NCBI GenBank assembly: GCA_964631945.1
Contig: CAZWAY010000009.1
Coordinates: 40,727-104,726 of the forward strand
Length of the DNA: 64,000 nucleotides
Direction: 5' to 3'
DNA from: JABFRZ01 sp964631945
GTDB lineage: Bacteria; Planctomycetota; UBA1135; GCA-002686595
The position numbers and the translations under genes are program-made. A model generated the notes under the pieces. The model searched no databases and was not told the DNA's origin. It saw nothing but the letters and a program-made list of their open reading frames with translations. Below, one piece after another: positions 1-9,800 of this stretch. How positions within the stretch are numbered: position 1 is the first letter of the stretch; the number at the start of each line of letters is the position of its first letter.

Positions 1-89
1 ACAATGGGCGGCCCGGGATCGTAGCCCGCATGCCGACCGACCTCCTCGAACCCTGCTCTCCCACGCCGATGCTTCCCGACCCGCGTCCG

Positions 90-1118
90 ATGCCCTGGAT
101 CCTCGTCGCCCTGGTTCCGCTGGTCCTGGCGAGCTGCAGCCGCGAAGACGCGGGCGGGAAGAAAACGACCGGCAGCGGCGCCAAGGCCGTGGCCGAGGCC
201 AAGAAGGCGCCCGCGCCCGAGGCCCCCAAGTTCAAGCCCGGCGAGAAGGGCTATGTCGCGCCGCCCGACGGCAAGGCCACGCCGCCCCTGATCGATGCCA
301 CCAAGCGTGGCAACCTGGAAGCCGTCGTGGCCATGCTCGACACGGGCGTCGATCCGAACGCGGCGCGCGGCAACGGCCTGACCGCGCTGCACATCGCCGC
401 CGGCGAGAACATGCTGGAGATCGCCAGGGCGCTGCTGGCCAAGGGCGCCGACCCGGCCGCCAAGCTCGAGGGCGGGATCACGCCCATGCACATGGCGGCG
501 GCCTCCGCGGACGGCACCGAGATGGTCAAGCTGTTGCTCAAGCACAAGGCGCCGCTCGAGCTCAAGGACAGCCTCGAGCAACAGACCCCGCTGTGCGTCG
601 CGGCCGCACTCGGACGCCTCGGGAGCGTGCGCGCGTTGCTGGAGGCCGGAGCGGAGCTCGAGGCCAGGAACGACAAGGGCCGGACCCCGCTGATCCTGGC
701 CGCCGTCGGCGGCCACCTCGATGTCGTCCACCTGCTGCTCGACAAGGGCGCCGCGATCGACGCGCGCGAAACGAACCAGGCCACCGCGCTGCACGCGGCC
801 GCGCAGCTCGGTCGTACCGAGGTGGCGGCCGCGCTGCTCGCGCGCGGCGCCGCGGTGGACCTGCTCGACTCCCAGAAGAAGACACCGCTGCACCTGGCGG
901 CCTTCCTCGACCGAGCCGAGATCGCCGACCTGCTGCTGGCGAACGGTGCGAACATCCTGCTCCATTGCGAGGGCGACAACACGCCCGCGCAGCTCGCGGC
1001 CTACGGCAAGCACCTGCCGCTCGCCAAGCACCTCTCGGAGCTCGAGAAGGCCGCCGGCGGACCGGGCCTCGACGTCCCTCCGACGCCCCAGAAGTCAGCC
1101 GGCGCTCCGAAGCGCTGA
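90..1118 (+). CDS. Ankyrin-repeat lipoprotein
   Basis: Exported lipoprotein whose body is about eight ankyrin repeats (roughly residues 70-325), each with the TPLHxAA...G...vv..LL..GA pattern. Ankyrin repeats are protein-binding scaffolds; no catalytic domain is visible, so the partner is unknown. The ATG at 90 is preferred because it starts directly before a hydrophobic stretch ending in the lipobox LASC (Cys16); in-frame ATGs at 30 and 69 would only add a polar leader. A low-complexity Lys/Ala/Pro linker follows the lipidated Cys, as expected for a tether to a membrane. It stands alone, convergent with the membrane protein to its right. The family assignment is secure; the role is not known. 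Confidence 0.85.
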   Translation: MPWILVALVPLVLASCSREDAGGKKTTGSGAKAVAEAKKAPAPEAPKFKPGEKGYVAPPDGKATPPLIDATKRGNLEAVVAMLDTGVDPNAARGNGLTALHIAAGENMLEIARALLAKGADPAAKLEGGITPMHMAAASADGTEMVKLLLKHKAPLELKDSLEQQTPLCVAAALGRLGSVRALLEAGAELEARNDKGRTPLILAAVGGHLDVVHLLLDKGAAIDARETNQATALHAAAQLGRTEVAAALLARGAAVDLLDSQKKTPLHLAAFLDRAEIADLLLANGANILLHCEGDNTPAQLAAYGKHLPLAKHLSELEKAAGGPGLDVPPTPQKSAGAPKR

Positions 1119-1152
1119 TCGACCGCGGGCGAGCCTCCGTCGCCGGGCTTCG

Positions 1153-2406
1153 CTAGCTCTCCTGCGCCTTCTCCTGCGCCGGCGGCTCGCGGAGCCGGGC
1201 CACGAGCACGGCGACCATCGCGCACAGGCACAACGGGACGGGCACCCAGAGGTAGACGAAGTAGCGGTCCCACAGGTTCGGGAAGACCGCGATGCGCACC
1301 GCGGTCGCGATCAGCAGGCCCGCCAGCACGGCCATGTGCACATCGAGGGTCTTGCAGCGCGAGCGCAGCGCCAGCGCGAGGCCCGCCAGCGCGGCGGAAG
1401 CGTAGGTGAGCACGAAGTTCGAGCCGTTCACGAAGGAGCCGTCCGCGGCGCGGTCGTAGCCGGTGTAGTGCATCTCGCGCAGGCGCTCGCGCATGCCGAG
1501 CACGTAGTACCAGGGCTTGAAGGGGATCACCTCGTCGAAGCGACCCACGCGCCGCTCCACGCTCAGGAAGGCCGCCCACCAGCCGGGGTCGCCGGCCAGG
1601 CGCGAGATCGTGAGGTAGAGCCCGGCGCACGCGAGCAACCAGGCCGCGAGGAACGGCGTGCCGGGGCGTCGCTCGCGCTCGACCAGCAGGAACAGGGCGA
1701 GCCCGATCCCGCCGCACACCAGCACGAAGTCCGCGCGCACCAGGACCGTGAGCGTCAGGAGCCCCACGGCCCAGCCGAAGGCGCGGTACTCGCTCATGAG
1801 GTAGAGCGCGAGCGCCAGCAGGAACATGGCGATGCTGTCGGGCGACGAGGCCGGGACCTGCGACAGCACCGGGGGCGAGAGCAGGATCCCCAGCGCGAGC
1901 AGCGCGGCCGGTGCGGACGCGAAGTGGCGCCGTGCCCAGACCAGCACCAGGACCGCGGTCAGGGACCAGAAGATCAGGTTCGGCCAGGCGGTCGCGGCCG
2001 TCAGCGGGACCCCGAGGGCGTGCACGCCGAGCACGGCCAGCGTGTAGAGGTAGCGCCCGCGGTGGTAGCCGAGGTTCTCGTGGAAGGACTCCCAGTCGCG
2101 CGCGATCCGCTCCCGGAACGGGCCCGCGGGAGTGGGGGTTCCGCCGCTGGTGAACCTGGCGAAGAGCTCGGGCGGCAGCTCGGCGCGCAGGACCTCGTAC
2201 GTGCGCCGGTGCACGACCACGGGGTCCGGCTCGACCCACTCGAGGGTCAGTGCCACGTAGTCGACCAGGTCGAAGTTGAGGAACGGGCGGCTGGCTCCGA
2301 GGTACAGGATCCAGCTGACGGAGCCCAGGAACAGGAGCGAGCACAGGGCTCCGAGCCCGCGCCGGGCTCCGCGGCCGAGCGCGCTCTCGCCGAAGGTCGT
2401 GCTCAT
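1153..2406 (-). CDS. Multi-pass membrane protein, GT-C glycosyltransferase-like
   Basis: A 417-residue protein with about nine or ten hydrophobic segments. The first (near residues 18-38) is followed by a loop of about 90 residues with acidic residues (FLNFDLVDY), which resembles the first extracytoplasmic loop of GT-C (ArnT/PMT-type) glycosyltransferases. No diagnostic catalytic motif can be confirmed by eye, so the enzyme class is an inference from topology. ATG at 2406. It is divergent from the CRTAC1-like gene at 2705; the 298 bp between them must hold both promoters, but I see no clear elements there. Confidence 0.6.
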   Translation of the reverse strand: MSTTFGESALGRGARRGLGALCSLLFLGSVSWILYLGASRPFLNFDLVDYVALTLEWVEPDPVVVHRRTYEVLRAELPPELFARFTSGGTPTPAGPFRERIARDWESFHENLGYHRGRYLYTLAVLGVHALGVPLTAATAWPNLIFWSLTAVLVLVWARRHFASAPAALLALGILLSPPVLSQVPASSPDSIAMFLLALALYLMSEYRAFGWAVGLLTLTVLVRADFVLVCGGIGLALFLLVERERRPGTPFLAAWLLACAGLYLTISRLAGDPGWWAAFLSVERRVGRFDEVIPFKPWYYVLGMRERLREMHYTGYDRAADGSFVNGSNFVLTYASAALAGLALALRSRCKTLDVHMAVLAGLLIATAVRIAVFPNLWDRYFVYLWVPVPLCLCAMVAVLVARLREPPAQEKAQES

Positions 2407-2704
2407 GCGCGCTGGATCGGCAAGTCCTGGATCTGCGTTCCCACCGGCCGCAACGCCCGCTCGGAGCTCGAACGCGAGCGCCGAGGCGTGTGCCGCGACC
2501 CTGGGAGTCTACCCTACCACCCGCGTGGGGCCGAGGTCGACCGGTCCGGAGTTCCATCGATCGGCGGGCAAATTTGCGCTCTTCGCGACTCGCTCGCTCG
2601 CGCGCGCGCGACCCGCGACTCCGCGCAGAATCGGAATCCATGCCGTGAAAGCGCGAGCGCTTTCCGTTTAGAGCATTCGAGGCCATCGAGCCGAGACGCG
2701 CGAC

Positions 2705-4879
2705 ATGGAATTCCACCCTGGATGGCTCGTGTTCGCGCTGCTCCAGTTCGGCGCTCGCCCCCTGGCTCAGGGAGCCTCCGCAACCGAGTCGCCCGCGCAG
2801 GAGTTCCTGCGCATCGGGCGAGCCTTGTACGACGGCGATTGTCCGCCGTACGGGGCCGAGCCGGCGCGGACGCTGGAGCGACTCTTGGAGGGCGATGAGG
2901 TCGATCCGAGTCTGCGCCCGACCCAGCGGGCCGACCTGGCGCGCGAGTGGCTCGAACAGGGGCGAGTCGAAGAATCGATCGCCCTGCTCGAGGAAGGACT
3001 GCTCGAATGCGCGCGAGCGCCGGGCTCGCGGATGTCGAAGCGCCTGCACCACGACTTGGGGCTGGCCTACCTGCGTCTGGCGGAGGACCAGAACTGCGTC
3101 CAGCGCCACACGGGCTCGTGCTGCATCCTGCCGCTCGCGGACGATGCCCTCCACGCGCGGCGCGAACCGGCCCTGAAGGCACGGGAACAGTTCCGCTGGC
3201 AGCTGGAGCAGGACCCCGAGGACCCCACGCTGCGCTGGCTGCTCAACATCGTCAGCCTGTTGCTCGGCGAGTATCCCGAGGGTGTGCCCGTGGCCCAGCG
3301 CGTCCCGCTGTGCGCCCTGACCGAGCCGGAGGGCCGACCCCTGTTCCGGGACGTGGCGATGCGCGCGGGTCTCGCGGCGGTGAACCTCGCTGGCGGGGCG
3401 GCCACGGAAGACTTCGACGGCGACGGCTGGATCGACATCCTGACCTCCGACTGCGACCCGCTGGGACCCTTGCTCTACTACCACAACAACGGCAATGGGA
3501 CCTTCACGGACCGCTCGGTCGAGGCGCACACGGCCGAGCAGCTCGGCGGGCTGAACCTGATCACCGGCGACTACGACAACGACGGGGATCAGGACGCGCT
3601 GGTCCTGCGCGGCGGCTGGTTGCTGGACGAGGGCGCGATCCGCAAGAGCCTGCTGCGCAACGATCGCGGCCAGACCTTCGTGGACGTGACGCGCGCCGTC
3701 GGGCTGGCCGAGCCGGCCCAACCGACGCAGGCCGGTGTCTTCGCCGACTTCGATGGCAACGGTTGGCTGGACCTCTACGTCGGCTGCGAGTCACGCAGCG
3801 ACTGGGGGCGAGGCCAGGGGGACTACCCCTCGCAGCTCTACCTCGGCGACGGGTCGGGCAAGTTCCGCGAAGCGGCCGCGGTCGCGGGCGTTCGCAACGA
3901 CCGCTACGCGAAGGGCGTGACCGTGGGCGACTACGACGACGACGGCGACCTCGACCTGTACGTCTCGAACATCGGCAAGAATCGTCTCTACCGCAACGAC
4001 GGGACGGCTCGTTTCGAGGACGTGGCAGCCGCGGCGCGGGTGGAGGAGCCGAGCCTGCGCAGCTTCGCGACCTGGTTCTTCGACTACGACAACGACGGGC
4101 GCCTGGACCTGTGGGTCGGCGGGTACTCCTGCGAGTTCCGGGACCTCGTGGCCGAGGCCCTGGGGCAGGCGCACGGGGCCGTGCTGCCCTGTCTGTATTG
4201 GAACCGCGGCGACGGCAGCTTCGACGATCGCACCGGGGAGCTCGGCCTGGCGCGCGCGATGTTGCCGATGGGCGCCAACTTCGGCGACGTCGACAACGAC
4301 GGCTGGCTGGATCTGTACCTCGGCACGGGCAACCCGCTGTTGCAGGCGCTCATGCCGAACCTGATGTTCCACAACGTCGCGGGCGAGCACTTCGAGGACA
4401 TCACCGCGTCGTGCGGCGTCGGACACCTGCAGAAGGGCCATGGCGTGGCCTTCGCCGACTTCGACCACGACGGCGACCAGGACATCTTCCACCAGCTCGG
4501 CGGCTTCGTTCCGGCCGACAAGTTCCAGAACGCCCTGTTCGAGAACACGGGCACCGGCGGGCACTGGCTCAGCCTCGAGCTGCAGGGCGTGCGCACGAAC
4601 CGCGACGCGGTTGGCGCGCGCATCCGCATCACGCTGGAGACGCCCGCGGGCCCGCGCGAGGTCCAGCGCGCGGTCGGCTCGGTCTCGAGCTTCGGTGGCT
4701 CGACCCATCGCCAGGAGATCGGTCTCGGGAACGCCACGCGCATCGAACGTCTGGAGATCCGCTGGCCGCGCACCCGGGAGCCGCAGGTCTTCCGCGACGT
4801 GCCACTCGACGCCTGGCTGGCGGTGCGCGAGGGCCAGGCGGATTTCCGGCGCCTGGAGCGCAAGGCGTTCCGGTTCTAG
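2705..4879 (+). CDS. CRTAC1-type FG-GAP/VCBS repeat protein with ASPIC/UnbV domain
   Basis: A 724-residue exported protein. A short hydrophobic N-terminus is followed by a helical, TPR-like region (about 40-210). Next come repeated FG-GAP/VCBS blades with calcium-binding DxDGDG-type loops such as DFDGDGWID, DYDNDGDQD, DYDDDGDLD and DVDNDGWLD (about 215-620). An ASPIC/UnbV domain follows (about 630-710, with NRDAVGARI and GSTHRQEIGLG). This order is the usual bacterial CRTAC1 architecture, thought to act in extracellular binding or adhesion; the ligand is unknown. The ATG at 2705 lies just after the long divergent intergenic region. It is unusually rich in Cys around residues 130-145 for an exported protein. 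Confidence 0.88.
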   Translation: MEFHPGWLVFALLQFGARPLAQGASATESPAQEFLRIGRALYDGDCPPYGAEPARTLERLLEGDEVDPSLRPTQRADLAREWLEQGRVEESIALLEEGLLECARAPGSRMSKRLHHDLGLAYLRLAEDQNCVQRHTGSCCILPLADDALHARREPALKAREQFRWQLEQDPEDPTLRWLLNIVSLLLGEYPEGVPVAQRVPLCALTEPEGRPLFRDVAMRAGLAAVNLAGGAATEDFDGDGWIDILTSDCDPLGPLLYYHNNGNGTFTDRSVEAHTAEQLGGLNLITGDYDNDGDQDALVLRGGWLLDEGAIRKSLLRNDRGQTFVDVTRAVGLAEPAQPTQAGVFADFDGNGWLDLYVGCESRSDWGRGQGDYPSQLYLGDGSGKFREAAAVAGVRNDRYAKGVTVGDYDDDGDLDLYVSNIGKNRLYRNDGTARFEDVAAAARVEEPSLRSFATWFFDYDNDGRLDLWVGGYSCEFRDLVAEALGQAHGAVLPCLYWNRGDGSFDDRTGELGLARAMLPMGANFGDVDNDGWLDLYLGTGNPLLQALMPNLMFHNVAGEHFEDITASCGVGHLQKGHGVAFADFDHDGDQDIFHQLGGFVPADKFQNALFENTGTGGHWLSLELQGVRTNRDAVGARIRITLETPAGPREVQRAVGSVSSFGGSTHRQEIGLGNATRIERLEIRWPRTREPQVFRDVPLDAWLAVREGQADFRRLERKAFRF

Positions 4880-5053
4880 TCCAGCACCCGGGCGCGCGCC
4901 TGGCGCCCGTCCACGCGAGGACGAGCGAGGCGGTCCTCGTGCGCGGGTCGCGCGCGCCCTATCCTCCTGGGCCCGTCCCGCCACGGTGCAGGCTTTGCTC
5001 GCCCCGCGCATGCCCCGCGCTTGCAGCCGTCGCCGAGCGGTCCGGGCTCGAGC

Positions 5054-6088
5054 GTGACGATCCCCGAGACCCCCGCGCGGAAGAGCGTGCGCTTCCTGGC
5101 GAGCCTGCTGATCGTCAGCGCACTGGTCGCGTTCGTGCTCGGCGTTCGGCGCTTCGCGCGCGAGCCACTGCAGGAGCGCGGCCGACCCGTCCCGGGCACG
5201 CCCGGCTCCGGGGCGCTGGCCTTCGCCAGCAACGCCGACTGCCGGCCCTGTCACCAGGAGATCTGGGACGAGTGGGCCGAGGACCAGCACGCGCTGGCCT
5301 GGTTCAACGAGCCGCTCCTGCCCCAGGACCCCAAGCGCACCGAGTGCAACAACTGTCACGCGCCCGAGCCGATCCTCGAGACCGGCCTCGACACGCTGGC
5401 CGTGATCCGGACCGCGCGCTTCGAGGAGGGCGTCGGCTGCATCGAGTGCCACCGCAACGGCGAGCACGTCGAAGGGCCGCTGCCGGGCCGCGCGGCGGCC
5501 TGCGACCCGCGCGAGAACGCGGTGTTCACCACGCCGAGCGTGTGCGCACCCTGTCACGCCCAGCACGGCAGCCTGGACGAGTGGCAGGCCTCCGAGTGGT
5601 CGCGCAAGGGCTTCACCTGCCAGGCCTGTCACATGCCGCTGGTCGAGCGGGCCAGCGCGAGCGGCGGGCCGCCGCGCAGCGTGCGCTCGCACCGCATGCG
5701 CTCGCAGCGCGACCCGAGCCTGCTGCGCGAGGCCGTGGCGCTCGAGGCGCGTCTCGACGAGCGCCGGATCGCGGTGAGCCTGGCCAACGTCGGCGCGGGT
5801 CACAACGTCCCGGGCGAGATCTTCAACCGCGAGCTGGTGCTGGCGACACGCGTGCTCGATCCCGCGGGCGGCGAGCTCGCCGCCTGGCGCGAATCGCTCA
5901 AGACCGTCAAGCGCGAGCAACGCAGCAGCGAGCCTTCCACCCAGCTGCGCTCGGGCGAGACGCGCGCCTGGAGCTATTCCCTGCCCGCGGGCCATGGCAC
6001 GGTCGAGGTGCGCGTGCTCTACAAATCCTTCTATCTCATGCCCGACGCGGCGGCGCAGGAGGTCCATGCCCGGACGCTGCAGTTCTAG
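5054..6088 (+). CDS. Membrane-anchored five-haem cytochrome c
   Basis: Contains five CXXCH haem-attachment motifs in order: CRPCH, CNNCH, CIECH, CAPCH and CQACH. An N-terminal hydrophobic anchor (about residues 10-32) would place the haem domain in the periplasm. The motifs are spread over the central 150 residues, followed by a beta-rich C-terminal domain with NVGAGHNVPG, a variant of the GHxxPT segment of the cytochrome c554/NrfB-like group. It is probably an electron-transfer protein; the redox partner is unknown. No ATG is suitably placed: GTG at 5054 or TTG at 5021 would work, and GTG is preferred for a shorter leader. Its 3' end overlaps the ABC substrate-binding gene by 23 bp, implying co-transcription with the iron-type importer. 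Confidence 0.85.
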   Translation: MTIPETPARKSVRFLASLLIVSALVAFVLGVRRFAREPLQERGRPVPGTPGSGALAFASNADCRPCHQEIWDEWAEDQHALAWFNEPLLPQDPKRTECNNCHAPEPILETGLDTLAVIRTARFEEGVGCIECHRNGEHVEGPLPGRAAACDPRENAVFTTPSVCAPCHAQHGSLDEWQASEWSRKGFTCQACHMPLVERASASGGPPRSVRSHRMRSQRDPSLLREAVALEARLDERRIAVSLANVGAGHNVPGEIFNRELVLATRVLDPAGGELAAWRESLKTVKREQRSSEPSTQLRSGETRAWSYSLPAGHGTVEVRVLYKSFYLMPDAAAQEVHARTLQF

Positions 6089-7079
6089 CCTGGCGCTGCT
6101 GGCGCTCGGGTTGGCGGCGTGCGGCGCTGGTCCCGTCCCGGACCAGGTCGTCGTCTACAGTGCCCACGATCTGTTGCTCACCGAGCCGATCCTGGACGAG
6201 TTCGAGCGCCGTACCGGCATCGAGGTGCGCATCGTCGGCGACACCGAGGCCGCCAAGACGACCGGTCTGGTCAACCGCCTGATCCAGATGCGCGCGCGAC
6301 CCGAGGCGGACGTCTTCTGGAGCGGCGAGGTGATGAACACGGTGCGGCTGGCCGAGCTCGGCCTGCTGGCCGCGTACGCGCCGGAGGGCGCGCGCGACAT
6401 CCCGGCCGCACAGCGCGATCCGCTCGGACGCTGGGTCGGCTTCGGCGCGCGTGCGCGCGTGCTGGTCTACAACCGCGAGCTCGTGCGACCGGAGCAGGCG
6501 CCACGTTCGCTCTTCGACCTGACGAAGCCGGTCTTCCGCGGACGCGTGGTGCTGGCCAACCCGCTGTTCGGCACCAGCGCGACGCACGCGGCGGCGCTGG
6601 TCGTCGCGCTGGGCGAGGAGCGGGCGCGCGCGTTCTTCGCCGCGCTGGCGGCCAACGACTGTCGCATCGCCGCGGGCAACGCGCTGGCCTGCACGCTGGT
6701 GGCGGAGGGCGAGATGGCGGTCTGCCTGACCGACAGCGACGACGCCAACGTCGCGCTCCTGGCCGGGAAGCCGGTCGAGCTCGTGTACCCGGATCAGGAC
6801 GGGCTGGGCACGCTGGTGGTGCCGAACACGGTCATGCTGCTGCGGGGTGCGCCGCACGAGGCCGCCGCCCGGCGCCTGCTCGACTACCTGACCTCGCGCG
6901 AGGTCGAGCAACGCCTGGCGCGGGGCGCGGCGGCGCAGATGCCGGTGCGCGCGAACCTCGAGCCCTACGGGCCGCGCTTCGATCCGGCGCGCATCCGGGC
7001 GATGGAGGTCGACTGGACCGCGGTCGCGGGCGCGCAGGCGGCCAGCGCGCGCTTCCTGAAGGAGACCTTCCTCGAATGA
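6066..7079 (+). CDS. fbpA-like: Iron(III)-type ABC transporter substrate-binding lipoprotein
   Basis: Periplasmic binding protein of 337 residues from the ATG at 6066, chosen because it opens a lipoprotein signal ending in LAAC. The core starts with VVVYSAHD and continues with a segment reading ADVFWSGEVMNTVRLAELGL, typical of family-1 binding proteins grouped with FbpA/FutA ferric transporters. The binding residues cannot be fixed by eye, so another anion or metal is possible. It is the first of three overlapping importer genes (4-bp ATGA overlap with the permease) and sits inside the 3' end of the cytochrome gene, so the four genes likely form one operon. Confidence 0.8.
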   Translation: MPGRCSSSLALLALGLAACGAGPVPDQVVVYSAHDLLLTEPILDEFERRTGIEVRIVGDTEAAKTTGLVNRLIQMRARPEADVFWSGEVMNTVRLAELGLLAAYAPEGARDIPAAQRDPLGRWVGFGARARVLVYNRELVRPEQAPRSLFDLTKPVFRGRVVLANPLFGTSATHAAALVVALGEERARAFFAALAANDCRIAAGNALACTLVAEGEMAVCLTDSDDANVALLAGKPVELVYPDQDGLGTLVVPNTVMLLRGAPHEAAARRLLDYLTSREVEQRLARGAAAQMPVRANLEPYGPRFDPARIRAMEVDWTAVAGAQAASARFLKETFLE

Positions 7080-8662
7080 GGCGTGCCATCGCGGTGGGGA
7101 CGATCGCGGTCGTGGTGCTGGCGTGTCTGGCGCCCGCGCTCGTGATGCTGCTCGATTCGCTGCGCGGGCCGGACGGGTTCTCGCTCGCGGCCTGGACGGG
7201 CGTGCTGCGGGACGCGCGCCAGGCGCGCCTGCTCGCGCGCAGCGTGGGCGTGGCGGGCGGCGCGACGGTGCTGGCGCTGGTCCTCGGGAGCGCCGTGGGC
7301 TACGCCGTCTGGCGCCTGCGCGGCTGGCGCTCGGTCGCGCTCGAGACGCTCTCGTACCTGCCCTTGCTCTTGCCCTCGCTGGTGATCGCGATGGGCTGGG
7401 TGTTCCTGTGCGGGCGCGCGGGCGTGCTCACGAGCGGGTTGGCCGCGCTCGGCCTGCGCTGGCCGCTCACGCTGTATTCGCCCGCGGGCGCGGCCTTCGT
7501 GCTGTCGCTGTGCTGCTTCCCCTGCGTGTCGATCTTCGCGGCCCAGGGCTTCCGCGCCCTCGATCGCTCGGGGCTGCGCGCCGCGCGCCTGAGCGCCGGG
7601 CCGTGGCGCTGCTTGTGGGGCGTGTGGCGGCCGCAGCTCGCGCCCTACCTGGCCAGCGGGGCGTTGCTCGCCTTCCTGCTCGCCCTGGCCGACTTCGGCG
7701 TGCCCAGCGCGCTGATGGTGAACGTGTATCCGATCGAGATCTTCACGCAGTTCAGCGCGGCCTACGACGTCAAGGCGGCGGTCGCGAGCTCGGCCGCGCC
7801 GGTGCTCGTGGCCGCGGCGCTGTTCCTCGCGCGGCACGTCCTGGTGCGCGCCACGCCGCTCGCCTCCGCTCCGACGCCCGGCGTGCCCGACGGTCCGCCG
7901 GCGCGTGCCCTGATCGCGCTCGCGCTGCTGGCCCTGTTGCTGGCGCTGGGGCTGCCGCTCGGGGTCCTCGTGCTCACGGCTCGCGCAGCGTACGCCGAGG
8001 CCCTGCGCATCGCGGGTGAGCAGGTGCTGACGAGCCTCTCGGTCTCGGCCCTGGGGGCAGGTTTCCTGCTCGTGGGCAGCCTCGCGTTCGCGCTCGGCTA
8101 CCGCGCACTCAGGCGCCGCGGGCGCGCGCTGGCGGAGGCCGCGGCCCTGCTCGCGCTGCTCGTGCCGGGCGCGACGGTCGGCCTCGGCATCCTCGTGCTG
8201 GTGACCCACGGGGTCTGGCCGTTCGCGGTGCTCTACCCGCACCCGGCGATCCTGGCCTATGCCGGCGCCGCGCGCTTCCTGGCGCTGCCGGCCCTGCTCC
8301 TGGCGACGAGCGTGGCCGGCTTGCGCACGGACCTGTTCCGCTGCGCGGCCGTGCACGGTGCGGGAGCCGGGCAGCGCGCGCTCCAGCTCGGCTTGCCCCT
8401 GCTCGCGCCGGCCCTCGCGGCGGCCGCGACGGTCGCGTTCGTGGCGTGCCTGGGCGAGCTCTCGGCGGCGGTCCTGGTCAGTCCGCCGGGGACCATGACG
8501 CTGCCCGTGCGGCTGGCCTCGCTGCTGCACTTCGGCCAGGACTCGATCGTGGCCGCGCTGTGCGTGATGCTGACGGGCCTCGTGGCTTCGATCCTCTTCC
8601 TCGGCTCGCTGCTGGCCGGCGCGCCCCTGCGATTGCGGCTGCATGCGGATCGAGCTGTGTGA
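7076..8662 (+). CDS. fbpB-like: ABC transporter permease, fused two-domain (FbpB type)
   Basis: A 528-residue protein with about twelve membrane segments made of two binding-protein-dependent permease halves. EAA-type cytoplasmic loops are visible in each half: the region around AARLSAGPWRCLWG (about residue 175) and CAAVHGAGAGQRALQLG (about 425). Both halves in one chain is the normal form for FbpB-like ferric permeases. The start ATG at 7076 overlaps the stop of the binding-protein gene (ATGA), and the gene runs 20 bp into the ATPase gene, so translation is probably coupled through all three. Confidence 0.88.
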   Translation: MRRAIAVGTIAVVVLACLAPALVMLLDSLRGPDGFSLAAWTGVLRDARQARLLARSVGVAGGATVLALVLGSAVGYAVWRLRGWRSVALETLSYLPLLLPSLVIAMGWVFLCGRAGVLTSGLAALGLRWPLTLYSPAGAAFVLSLCCFPCVSIFAAQGFRALDRSGLRAARLSAGPWRCLWGVWRPQLAPYLASGALLAFLLALADFGVPSALMVNVYPIEIFTQFSAAYDVKAAVASSAAPVLVAAALFLARHVLVRATPLASAPTPGVPDGPPARALIALALLALLLALGLPLGVLVLTARAAYAEALRIAGEQVLTSLSVSALGAGFLLVGSLAFALGYRALRRRGRALAEAAALLALLVPGATVGLGILVLVTHGVWPFAVLYPHPAILAYAGAARFLALPALLLATSVAGLRTDLFRCAAVHGAGAGQRALQLGLPLLAPALAAAATVAFVACLGELSAAVLVSPPGTMTLPVRLASLLHFGQDSIVAALCVMLTGLVASILFLGSLLAGAPLRLRLHADRAV

Positions 8663-9650
8663 GGTCGGGGCCGCGCACGGCGGCCGGCGCGTCCTGCAGG
8701 GCGTGACGCTGAGCGTTGCCAGCGCCGAGCGCCTGGCCTTGCTCGGCCCGAGCGGTTCGGGCAAGTCGACCTTGCTGGCGGTGCTGGCCGGGCTGCACCC
8801 GGCCGAGGGGCGGGTGCTGCTGGACGGCCGCGACGCCACGCGCCTCGCGCCGCGCGCGCGCGGGTTCGGGATGGTCTTCCAGGAGCTCGCGCTGTGGCCG
8901 CACCTCACGGTCGCGGGGCACCTGCACTTCGTGCTCGACGCCGCGCGCGTCGCGCGCGGGGAACAGGGCGCGCGCGTGGACGAGGTGCTCGCCCTGGTGG
9001 AGCTGAGCGCGCTCGCGCGGCGCCTGCCCGCGCAGCTCTCGGGTGGCGAGGCCCAGCGTCTGGCGCTCGCGCGCGCGCTGGTCGCTCGGCCGCGCGCGCT
9101 GCTGCTGGACGAACCCCTGGGCGCGCTCGATCGGCGCCTGCGCGAGCGCCTGCTCGGGCTGCTGGCCGACGTGCACGCGCGCACGCACGCGACGACCGTG
9201 CTGGTGACGCACGACTACGACGAGGCGTTGGCCTTCGCCGAGCGCGTGGCCGTGCTGGACGCGGGGCGCCTGCTGCAGTGCGGGACGCCCGAGGAGGTGT
9301 ACCGGCGTCCACTCAGCGCACGCGTTGCCGAGCTGGGCGGGCCCGTGTCGCTGGTGCGCGCGCGGCGCGCGGGAGACGAGCTCGTCCTGCCGTGGGGCCG
9401 AGTGCCGGCCGAGTTCGTCGGTACCGATCTGGACGAGTTCACCGCCGTGCTGCGTCCCGAAGCGCTCGAGGTCGTGGCGCGTGACGGGGGTCCGGGGCGC
9501 GTCCGTTCCGCGCGCTTCCGCGCCGGGCGCTGGTGGGCGGAGGTCGAGTGCGCGGGCACCGTCGTGGTGGGTTGGTCGCGCGGAGTCCTGGACGCGGGCG
9601 TCCACGTGACTCTGCGTCACGCCGAGAGCGTCTGGGCCACGCGTGCCTGA
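8643..9650 (+). CDS. fbpC-like: ABC transporter ATP-binding protein (iron-type importer)
   Basis: A 335-residue nucleotide-binding subunit. Walker A is GPSGSGKST (residues 35-43), the Q-loop is in GMVFQE, the signature is LSGGEAQR, Walker B is ALLLDEP, and the H-loop is VTHD. A C-terminal TOBE-like extension of about 100 residues follows, as in FbpC and other importers of the CUT1/ferric group. It completes the importer encoded by the two upstream overlapping genes. The ATG at 8643 lies inside the end of the permease gene. Confidence 0.92.
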   Translation: MRIELCEVGAAHGGRRVLQGVTLSVASAERLALLGPSGSGKSTLLAVLAGLHPAEGRVLLDGRDATRLAPRARGFGMVFQELALWPHLTVAGHLHFVLDAARVARGEQGARVDEVLALVELSALARRLPAQLSGGEAQRLALARALVARPRALLLDEPLGALDRRLRERLLGLLADVHARTHATTVLVTHDYDEALAFAERVAVLDAGRLLQCGTPEEVYRRPLSARVAELGGPVSLVRARRAGDELVLPWGRVPAEFVGTDLDEFTAVLRPEALEVVARDGGPGRVRSARFRAGRWWAEVECAGTVVVGWSRGVLDAGVHVTLRHAESVWATRA

Positions 9651-9800
9651 GCCCGTCACGCGCGCGCAGCGCGAAATTCTTTCCGACCGGCCAACGCCTC
9701 GCGCGCCGAAGGATCTTCTCTGCGCTCCCTGGGCAGTGCAAGGAAAGCGCGTAAGATGAGACTTCTTCCCGCCGTCCCGGCCTCCTCCGGGTGAATCGTC

